A stretch of DNA of 5,446 nucleotides from Fervidobacterium sp. (GTDB lineage: Bacteria > Thermotogota > Thermotogae > Thermotogales > Fervidobacteriaceae). The position numbers and the translations under genes are program-made. The DNA lies in contig DPXZ01000013.1 in assembly GCA_003526765.1 (NCBI GenBank), forward strand, positions 1 through 5,446, given 5' to 3'. Below are positions 1 to 5,262 of the stretch, in pieces. The notes under the pieces are model-generated. The model was given only the letters and a program-made list of their open reading frames with translations, was not told the DNA's origin and did no database searches. Each line of letters opens with the position of its first letter. Positions within the stretch are counted from its first letter, which is position 1.

Positions 1-3000
1 CTGTTCTGTCTCGTTTTCATCTTCTGAAAAAAACGTATGCGATGACATGTATATAGTAGATTCACAATCTTCATCTATCTTGTCGGTAAGTTTGATTTTC
101 AGAGGCGACAGGCTGAAAAAGGTACCATCAGGAAGTGATTTTGCAGTTGAAAACGTATAATCGATACCCAATTTCTCATCCTTTACGTTGACGTATACCT
201 CGTCTACAGAAAACGCATCAAATAACAAACTTGCAAAAAGTCTCACGAAATCGTCGACACTTATGTTAGGATCGATGAATTTGAATACCTCTAGAAAACT
301 TACCAATATGTTATTTTTAAATTGTTTACAACTCTTGTTACTCAAAAACGGATGGTCTATATCCATAACCCTGCCAAGGCGGCATAGCTCCCAATCAGTT
401 AAGTTCTTGCGCAGGTCGTTACCTATGAAATCATAGTATCTGTATTTTGCGAGCAATACATAAAAGAGTGAGAGCCTTGCCTGTTCAACTGTATAAACAT
501 TCTCCCATCTGTGCACTTCTCTCAAAAAGCCCTCCGGGTCTACCTTTGCAAGCCTTTCGGAAAAAATATACAGTATCTCTTCCCTTAACAAATTGATCTT
601 CGAATCTCTGTAGCCTTTCCATGCATTTACAAATTCATCGTCCGTCTCAGCGAGGATTAGTTTTTGTAAATAATCAAAACCGCGTATACCAATTGCAGCG
701 TCATCTTGATTTTCTAAGACTAATCTCTTTGCGTTTTCGAAATGTCCACAGATCAATTCGAGAAGTACGAGAGTTCTCAACGAAGAATGCTGCAAACCCA
801 GTTCCTTCTCTATATTATATGCCTCCGTTAAACATGAAAGCCCTTTGTCGTATTTTTGCTCGTAAATATAATAAAAGCCAGTTATATTGAGCAACAATGC
901 CCTTTCAGTATTATTACTCTCGCTACTCATCGATACAATTCTCTGCACCCTTTTCAATTCTTCACGCAACTGTGGAAGCCTGCCAAAGTACAAAAGACTC
1001 CTGAGAAAGTTATATCGAGAAGATATCGTGCGCCTATTGTATCCTATCTCGATGGCAATTTGCAATGCCTTTCTAAAATACACTATCGAAAGTGATTGAC
1101 CATCGTAAAGAATACCGTACGAATTGTTGATTTTTATCAAAAGATACATGATGTTGAATCTCTTAGCCAACTCATCCGCCTTTGCAAGAAAGATGCTAGA
1201 CCTTTTCGGATCAGAGTAGATTATAGAATTTCCAATTAACCAAAATATCTCTGACTTTAGTTGAGCTGACACGATATTGGTCTCGCCAAGCTTCTTAACA
1301 ATACCTTCGAGTAATTCCTCATCTAAGACCATATCGTTGAGTGAGTAATAAGCATAATTTTGCAAGAATTCTATTTCGTACTTTTCAAATTCAGTCTTTG
1401 GTTTAACCTTACTGGCTTTTTCGATGCACTCTTCATATTTCTGTTCAACGAATGGTTTGAATACACTTATTAGATTCGTCACTTCACTATCAAAAATCGG
1501 GATTGATGACAAAGCCTCTTGTCCGGTCTGATACTGGAATTTAAGCCTCAGCATATTGAATGAATAGGAATCTAACCTGTTTTCAGATTTGAGCAGTTCG
1601 TAAATTTCCTTGAACATGTCTACAATACGCGTTGGAGAGAGTACATAATGTTCCAAATTCCACTTGATCGATTTCATATAAAGCACAGCTGCGGTTAGTC
1701 TCTTGCCAGCGTATTCATATTGTCTAGCACTTCTCAAAAAAGAAAATATGTACGAAGATCTCCCATGTTCCATAAGTTTAGCTAATTCAAAGTGTAGATT
1801 AGTCCGATAGTCTTTTGGAAGCCTTTCGTACAACAAATTCCACATCTCTGCCTTAAAATAGTACAGTGACTGCCTTTTTGAAATTATATTCAACTTGATA
1901 GCTTTTCCCAATGTTTCTTCAAAATCTTCACCAATTATCTTCTCTAAGTGCTCTACTTCAACTATGGAAAAGTCTTGACCTAATATTGAAAGAAGTTGAA
2001 GCTTTCTGTCTTCAAAAATATTCGCATCTACTGATCTTTCAACATCTGTCCAATTATCTTCGTCTGAGAAGAATTCTTTCTCTATATCTATCGTCAAATT
2101 TGAAGTTGAACTATTATTTGTAATAACAGTTATCTTTGATTTAACTTCATCTCCGCGAATGTAGCTCAAGAACTTTCTTGTAAAGGTATCACAGTTTTCC
2201 AGATCATCGATTGCTATTGTTACAGATTCAAGTTTCTCCAACGCCTGAATGACATGAGGTATTATGTTGTCGAACCTGCAAACGCTGTACAAACATGTAG
2301 ATAATTCATAGTACGACGCGCTATCCATTTGGTTGCCATATCTGTACAGAATCTCGCAGATCACATTCATAAACATAGAGCCAGCAAGAATTATATTAGA
2401 CTTTCTTGATATTTCCGACATTATTTCCATGAGAAGAGATCTGTAACGGTCGTAGCGATTTGTCTTGAGTTGTATTATATTGAACTTGTCGGATGTGTCA
2501 TCAAGGAATGATTCAATTCTGTTCACAATATTTTCTATAACCGCTATGTCCTTTTCATCATTTTCACTGCCAAAAAGAAAATAGCGCAACTCAGGCATAG
2601 GCTGCGTCATTTTGCTTGTTAACCCTTCATATTTTCCATCTTTATCGAAAAATTCAATAAGCCTTCCGAGAACGTACATAGTTGAACGTACATCGTACGT
2701 CCCATCTTTTAGGAATTCAGGTGCAGCAAATACATATTCCGAATTTGCTACTGTGCGAGCAAGATTATGATCAAACAACAAAGGAGGCAAGAAGAAAAAT
2801 TCACCTGCGTACGTATATATGTCTTCCACTGAATAAACTGGGAATGGTGGACAAATTTGCAATTCGATGCATTTAGCAAAATCAATTATCCATCTGATAA
2901 TGGCCTCAGTATCTGTCGAATTCAACAAGGACTTATTTTTGACATCGAAAATTGGTCTCTCGTGCAGATGAGTGAATTTTACGTATATGTATCCGTCCTT

Positions 3001-3204
3001 TTGTTCCACGAAACTCGGTGATTTACAGCGATCAAATGCCGAATAAGAACTTATCTTTACCACGTATCTGTTGAAATCATCGATTGTGTTAGATGGTAAG
3101 GCTCTTACCAAATATTCACCGTATTGCATTTCTTGAATGTATTCTTCGCCAACGTATGTAGTTCTCACTGGATATTCTTCATTCAAGATATTTCTATCCC
3201 CCAT
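1..3204 (-). CDS. Giant signalling protein: kinase-like + STAND ATPase-like + TPR-like repeats + start of GAF-like domain (C-terminus outside window)
   Basis: The frame is open for 1068 codons from ATG (3204-3202) to base 1 with no stop, so the C-terminus is missing. Residues ~20-190 resemble a Ser/Thr kinase fold: VVK at 48-50, APE at 161-163, and DVRSTMYVLG (171-180) like the DxRSDxYSLG helix. The HRD catalytic loop, its Asn and DFG are not recognisable. Residues ~225-480 resemble a STAND/AAA ATPase: Walker B-like IAIDDLENCD (330-339), a strand ITVIT (358-362) and a winged-helix-like part (~395-480), but no Gly-rich P-loop near 241-258. Residues ~485-940 are helical and TPR-like. Residues ~970-1068 look like the start of a GAF domain. 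No signal peptide or membrane segment is seen, so it is probably cytoplasmic. Homologues with this order usually end in GGDEF or histidine kinase domains (inference). The start lacks a clear Shine-Dalgarno; an in-frame TAA at 3232-3240 limits extension. The gene is certain, the domain names moderately so. Confidence 0.
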   Translation of the reverse strand, partial: MGDRNILNEEYPVRTTYVGEEYIQEMQYGEYLVRALPSNTIDDFNRYVVKISSYSAFDRCKSPSFVEQKDGYIYVKFTHLHERPIFDVKNKSLLNSTDTEAIIRWIIDFAKCIELQICPPFPVYSVEDIYTYAGEFFFLPPLLFDHNLARTVANSEYVFAAPEFLKDGTYDVRSTMYVLGRLIEFFDKDGKYEGLTSKMTQPMPELRYFLFGSENDEKDIAVIENIVNRIESFLDDTSDKFNIIQLKTNRYDRYRSLLMEIMSEISRKSNIILAGSMFMNVICEILYRYGNQMDSASYYELSTCLYSVCRFDNIIPHVIQALEKLESVTIAIDDLENCDTFTRKFLSYIRGDEVKSKITVITNNSSTSNLTIDIEKEFFSDEDNWTDVERSVDANIFEDRKLQLLSILGQDFSIVEVEHLEKIIGEDFEETLGKAIKLNIISKRQSLYYFKAEMWNLLYERLPKDYRTNLHFELAKLMEHGRSSYIFSFLRSARQYEYAGKRLTAAVLYMKSIKWNLEHYVLSPTRIVDMFKEIYELLKSENRLDSYSFNMLRLKFQYQTGQEALSSIPIFDSEVTNLISVFKPFVEQKYEECIEKASKVKPKTEFEKYEIEFLQNYAYYSLNDMVLDEELLEGIVKKLGETNIVSAQLKSEIFWLIGNSIIYSDPKRSSIFLAKADELAKRFNIMYLLIKINNSYGILYDGQSLSIVYFRKALQIAIEIGYNRRTISSRYNFLRSLLYFGRLPQLREELKRVQRIVSMSSESNNTERALLLNITGFYYIYEQKYDKGLSCLTEAYNIEKELGLQHSSLRTLVLLELICGHFENAKRLVLENQDDAAIGIRGFDYLQKLILAETDDEFVNAWKGYRDSKINLLREEILYIFSERLAKVDPEGFLREVHRWENVYTVEQARLSLFYVLLAKYRYYDFIGNDLRKNLTDWELCRLGRVMDIDHPFLSNKSCKQFKNNILVSFLEVFKFIDPNISVDDFVRLFASLLFDAFSVDEVYVNVKDEKLGIDYTFSTAKSLPDGTFFSLSPLKIKLTDKIDEDCESTIYMSSHTFFSEDENETEQ
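385..1752 (-). repeat. TPR-like helical repeat region (residues ~485-940)
   Basis: The segment is a long run of predicted amphipathic helices with TPR-like signatures such as the AxxYxxAL spacing. Examples are residues 774-798 (helix pair with ITGFYYIYEQKYDKGL then a second helix) and 706-722 (VYFRKALQIAIEIGY). It sits where STAND regulators carry their sensor superhelix. The repeats are diverged, so unit borders are approximate. The likely role is binding a protein or small-molecule partner (inference from family architecture). Confidence 0.
1780..2532 (-). other. STAND/AAA ATPase-like domain with winged-helix-like end (residues ~225-475), P-loop degenerate
   Basis: The Walker B-like motif (residues 330-339, hydrophobic strand then DD and a later D) matches the hhhhDDxxxxD pattern of MalT/PknK-type STAND ATPases. 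It is followed ~20 residues later by a sensor-like strand (358-362). Residues ~400-480 fit the usual winged-helix and helical cap, ending in LHFELAKLME (470-479), similar to the LHxxIAxxLE segment of that family. Upstream, where GxxGxGK[ST] should lie (~241-258), the sequence is NIIQLKTNRYDRYRSLL, with no Gly and no GK[ST]. ATP hydrolysis is therefore doubtful. Confidence 0.
2635..3147 (-). other. Kinase-like domain, probably a pseudokinase (residues ~20-190)
   Basis: The segment runs in kinase order: a beta-rich start with VVK (residues 48-50) in the position of the ATP-binding Lys strand, a hinge-like stretch YIYVKFTHL (72-80), an alpha-E-like helix (~98-116), then the catalytic-loop region VYSVEDIYTYAGEFFFLPP (123-141). 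That region has no HRD, no Lys/Asn pair and no DFG. APE (161-163) and the alpha-F helix (171-185) are kept, but the alpha-F Asp that normally follows RS is Thr175. A Gly-rich loop is not visible. It was recognised by motif order rather than a search, so the kinase ancestry is likely, not proven. Confidence 0.
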
Positions 3205-3231
3205 CACAAGTTTTGGTCTTATGAATCCACA

Positions 3232-3260
3232 ACTTTATGACAATTATGATATTAAAGCAA
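3232..3260 (-). promoter_or_regulatory. Weak possible promoter in the gap before the giant signalling gene
   Basis: Reading the minus strand, TTGCTT (3260-3255) and TAAAGT (3237-3232) are 17 bases apart, matching 3/6 and 4/6 of sigma-A consensus. The 56-base gap (3205-3260) shows no convincing terminator hairpin, so read-through from the upstream operon is at least as likely as independent initiation. In AT-rich DNA such matches arise often by chance. Confidence 0.
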
Positions 3261-4268
3261 TTACTTACTCGCAGAATCATTTAAAGAGGTGAGAGACGTC
3301 AAAAAAAGATTCTTTGCTTCTCTAATTACTTCTTCTACTATCACGTACAAATCTCCTTTGATCGTACATCCCGCCGCTCGTGGATGTCCTCCACCACCGA
3401 GCATCGTAGCCAATTTACTACAATCGAACCAATCTTTAGATCTAAAACTAATGTGTACTTCCCCACTATCGTATTCTGAAAGGAAAATCGCCAGTTCAAC
3501 CCCTCTTAATGATCTCAATTCACCGACGAATCCTCCGCTGTCATCTTCGTTACAATTATTGTTCTCGTAATCTTCTTTCGATAGATATGAATACACAATC
3601 TTATCATCCAATTCTAATCTGAGGTGATCCACCATCGTGGAAAGCAACTTGAATTGCTCTATCCTTTTGTTTTCGAATATTCTTGAGACTAAATGTACTT
3701 TACCGCCTAAAGAAACGAGTTTAGTTGCATCCGAAAAGACTGTTTCATCAGCATTTGAGTATCTAAAGAAACCCGTGTCTGTTGCAATTCCCATGAGATT
3801 CAATGTTGCCAATTTTTCATCGTAAGGTACGCCGAGCTCATTGTTCACCCTTACGACCATCTGTGCAGTTGATCCAAATTTCGTATCGACCCAATTGTGG
3901 TCACCAAAAAGTGTGTTGGTAGCATGGTGGTCCATGAGTAATACGGTTGTTGAATCAAAAAACTCTTGAAATTGCCCTACTCTATCGGGGCTTGAAGCAT
4001 CGACTATCAATACTACTTCAGGCCTGAAACCACGTTCTTTCACTTGTTCGTATGTCAATATCTGATTAACTTCTTCGAATTCGTAAAAATACCAAGGTAT
4101 TCTCCAGTCTATACCAGCGAGCACATTCTTTCCAAGTCTTTCCAGTCCTATTTTAGCACTTAAAACGGAACTTATATCGTCACCATCCGGCATTATGTGA
4201 CCGACGACCAAAATGTTGCTTGATTCACTCAATTTTGCAACAATCGATAAGAATTCTCTGTTCACCAT
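3261..4268 (-). CDS. nrnA: DHH-DHHA1 family phosphodiesterase (NrnA-like nanoRNase / pApA or c-di-AMP phosphodiesterase)
   Basis: This stand-alone cytoplasmic DHH-DHHA1 phosphoesterase of 335 residues has the usual family length. All metal-site motifs are present: GHIMPDGD (residues 23-30: H24, D28, D30), D90 in VLIVDASS, the signature DHH (113-115) and D164 in GIATDTG. The C-terminal DHHA1 substrate-binding motif GGGGHPRAAG is at 291-300. Family members use Mn2+ to degrade short oligoribonucleotides, pApA, pAp or cyclic di-AMP to mononucleotides; which substrate dominates cannot be read from sequence. From memory, the Thermotoga maritima relative TM1595 is a studied pApA/c-di-AMP enzyme. The start overlaps the end of the upstream phosphorylase gene. 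GGAGG (4277-4273) lies 4 bases before this ATG but 7 before the next codon, GTG (4265-4263), which would give a GTGA overlap and 334 residues. Family call is very firm; the start is uncertain by one codon. Confidence 0.
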   Translation of the reverse strand: MVNREFLSIVAKLSESSNILVVGHIMPDGDDISSVLSAKIGLERLGKNVLAGIDWRIPWYFYEFEEVNQILTYEQVKERGFRPEVVLIVDASSPDRVGQFQEFFDSTTVLLMDHHATNTLFGDHNWVDTKFGSTAQMVVRVNNELGVPYDEKLATLNLMGIATDTGFFRYSNADETVFSDATKLVSLGGKVHLVSRIFENKRIEQFKLLSTMVDHLRLELDDKIVYSYLSKEDYENNNCNEDDSGGFVGELRSLRGVELAIFLSEYDSGEVHISFRSKDWFDCSKLATMLGGGGHPRAAGCTIKGDLYVIVEEVIREAKNLFLTSLTSLNDSASK

Positions 4269-5065
4269 ACTACCTCCAATGCCTTTTCAACAATTTTCGT
4301 AAACTTTTCTTTCACCAAATCAGCCACTTCGAGTACTTCTTTATGTGAAAGTGGTTTTTCCAAGATACCTGCTGCCATATTCGTTGCACATGAGAAAACT
4401 ATTGCTTTGATCCCAACATGAGCACAGATTATGAGTTCTGGAACGGTAGACATACCAACTAAATCTGCTCCCATCTTTCTTACCGCTCTGATCTCAGCAG
4501 GTGTTTCGTAACTGGGACCAGTCAAACCGATGTATACTCCTTCTTTCATCTCTGGGAATACGCTTTTAACTCTTTCCATCCATTCCCTATCGAATGCACC
4601 AAGCATATCTGGAAATCTTGGTCCCATATCTTCGTCGTTGGGACCTCTCAATGGGTTTCTGAACATAAGATTTATTATATCCTTTACCATCACTATATCG
4701 CCAGGCACGTACGATGTATTGACAGCACCAGATGCATTTGTGATAAGCATTTTCTCTATTCCAAACAACTTCAGCGTGTGAAAAACCATCTTTATGTCAG
4801 TAGGATCCCATCCCTCATAAATGTGGAATCTGCCATTTAAAACGACAACTTCTCTACCAAATAATTTTCCAAAAACGAATTTCCCTTCATGGCCTGGTGC
4901 AGTAGAATATGGGAAGTTTGGAATATCTCTGTAAGATATACTTTCTCCACCTTCTACGTTATCTGCAAGAAATCCAAGACCAGAACCAAGAATAAGCGCA
5001 ATCTTTGGCCTTTTAGAAGTATGGTTACTTATGTATTCATAGGCCTCTTTTACTTTGCTATCCAC
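4262..5065 (-). CDS. punA: Purine nucleoside phosphorylase (trimeric PNP-I / PunA type)
   Basis: Catalyses reversible phosphorolysis of purine nucleosides to free base and (deoxy)ribose-1-phosphate in cytosolic purine salvage. With the GTG start at 5065 the protein has 267 residues, normal for this family. Motifs in order: GSGLG (27-31, phosphate-binding Ser28), PGHEGKF (57-63), NGRFHIYEGW (77-86; R79 and H81 at phosphate), ITNASGAVN (108-116), PRFPDM (149-154), GPSYETPAE (183-191; E187 as purine-contact Glu), VGMSTVPE (203-210) and CATNMAAG (226-233; N229 as purine-contact Asn). These Glu/Asn residues point to the trimeric 6-oxopurine-preferring class. An upstream in-frame ATG (5089) was rejected because GGAGG (5077-5073) lies inside that extension, 7 bases before GTG. 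It is the first gene of the operon and overlaps the phosphodiesterase gene. From memory, it is the counterpart of Thermotoga maritima TM1596. Confidence 0.
   Translation of the reverse strand: MDSKVKEAYEYISNHTSKRPKIALILGSGLGFLADNVEGGESISYRDIPNFPYSTAPGHEGKFVFGKLFGREVVVLNGRFHIYEGWDPTDIKMVFHTLKLFGIEKMLITNASGAVNTSYVPGDIVMVKDIINLMFRNPLRGPNDEDMGPRFPDMLGAFDREWMERVKSVFPEMKEGVYIGLTGPSYETPAEIRAVRKMGADLVGMSTVPELIICAHVGIKAIVFSCATNMAAGILEKPLSHKEVLEVADLVKEKFTKIVEKALEVVW
4273..4277 (-). promoter_or_regulatory. Shine-Dalgarno GGAGG of the DHH phosphodiesterase gene
   Basis: GGAGG lies inside the last codons of the phosphorylase gene. The spacing is 4 bases to ATG (4268) and 7 bases to GTG (4265). The phosphorylase and racemase genes both show 7-base spacing, so GTG may be the true start. 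Confidence 0.
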
Positions 5066-5070
5066 TTGTA

Positions 5071-5078
5071 TCCCTCCC
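5071..5078 (-). promoter_or_regulatory. Shine-Dalgarno of the phosphorylase gene (decides GTG start)
   Basis: The minus strand reads GGGAGGGA here, with GGAGG ending 7 bases before GTG (5065-5063). This strong site supports GTG over the longer ATG (5089), which has no comparable site upstream. Confidence 0.
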
Positions 5079-5088
5079 AACTGGATCA

Positions 5089-5117
5089 TTTACAATTTGG
5101 TTTGTTTGATTTACAAT
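5089..5117 (+). promoter_or_regulatory. Second candidate rightward promoter
   Basis: TTTACA (5089-5094) and TACAAT (5112-5117) are 17 bases apart, 5/6 matches each. It would start near 5124 and lead into the racemase gene. It overlaps the symmetric element, so the two could be alternatives. Confidence 0.
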
Positions 5118-5158
5118 TCAATAATGAAGTGTATAGTGCTACAATAAGGTGTAAATCA
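5107..5158. promoter_or_regulatory. Symmetric divergent promoter region with inverted repeat TGATTTACA / TGTAAATCA
   Basis: A perfect 9-base inverted repeat (5107-5115 and 5150-5158) is separated by 34 bases. Each arm contains TTTACA, a 5/6 match to the -35 hexamer. Rightward, TTTACA (5110-5115) and TATAGT (5132-5137) are 16 apart. Leftward, TTTACA (5155-5150) and TACACT (5133-5128) are 16 apart. The two -10 elements overlap by two bases. The predicted starts, ~5144 rightward and ~5121 leftward, serve the racemase and phosphorylase genes respectively. This is consensus matching by eye; the arms could instead be repressor half-sites. Confidence 0.
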
Positions 5159-5175
5159 TTGTACTAATCTTTATG

Positions 5176-5184
5176 ATTATACCA
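5176..5184 (-). promoter_or_regulatory. Extended -10 element TGGTATAAT facing the phosphorylase gene
   Basis: The minus strand has a perfect TATAAT (5181-5176) preceded by TGG, the TGn extended -10 pattern. No good -35 is visible at 16-18 bases upstream, which extended -10 promoters can tolerate. The predicted start near 5169 would give the phosphorylase mRNA a leader of about 100 bases. Confidence 0.
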
Positions 5185-5213
5185 CGAAAAACTTCGTTTA
5201 TGGTACTTTTTTT
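5180..5213 (+). terminator. Hairpin followed by seven T: possible attenuator in the racemase leader
   Basis: TACCACGAA (5180-5188) can pair with TTCG (5193-5196) and TGGTA (5201-5205), leaving an AAAC loop and a 4-base bulge. C and then TTTTTTT (5207-5213) follow. The shape resembles an intrinsic terminator for rightward transcripts, but the stem is AT-rich and bulged, so it may be weak or only chance. Confidence 0.
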
Positions 5214-5250
5214 ATCTACTTTCTGAAAATGATTTAATAGTGCTATATGT

Positions 5251-5255
5251 GGAGG
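5251..5255 (+). promoter_or_regulatory. Shine-Dalgarno GGAGG of the racemase gene
   Basis: GGAGG extends into GGAGGTGGAT and lies 7 bases before ATG (5263-5265), fixing the racemase start. Confidence 0.
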
Positions 5256-5262
5256 TGGATAC

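Noticed and set aside
2670..2693. Direct repeat GAACGTACAT (2670-2679 and 2684-2693) plus nearby CGTACG
   Set aside because: It lies inside the kinase-like coding region, where the two copies encode different residues in different frames (DVRSTMYVL region). Most likely chance codon use.
188..2876. Short plus-strand open frames (188-436, 621-890, 856-1095, 887-1099, 1911-2123, 2682-2876)
   Set aside because: All lie antisense to the continuous 1068-codon minus-strand frame, have low-complexity Ser/Leu-rich translations, lack ribosome-binding sites and resemble no family.
3215..3250. Three TCATAA copies on the minus strand in the gap before the giant gene
   Set aside because: Spacing is irregular and the words are short in AT-rich DNA; no hairpin or operator pattern emerges.
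3205..3260. Possible terminator between the phosphodiesterase gene and the giant signalling gene
   Set aside because: No GC-containing stem followed by a U-tract on the minus strand was found, so read-through is more likely.
3289..3825. Plus-strand open frames 3289-3570 and 3637-3825
   Set aside because: They are antisense to the DHH phosphodiesterase gene, whose motifs are all intact on the minus strand.
4530..5167. Plus-strand open frames 4530-4781 and 4889-5167
   Set aside because: They are antisense to the phosphorylase gene and run into the promoter region; no ribosome-binding site or family likeness.
5066..5262. Riboswitch (for example purine-type) upstream of the phosphorylase or racemase gene
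   Set aside because: No purine riboswitch core or other recognised aptamer sequence is visible, and the leaders are short and very AT-rich.
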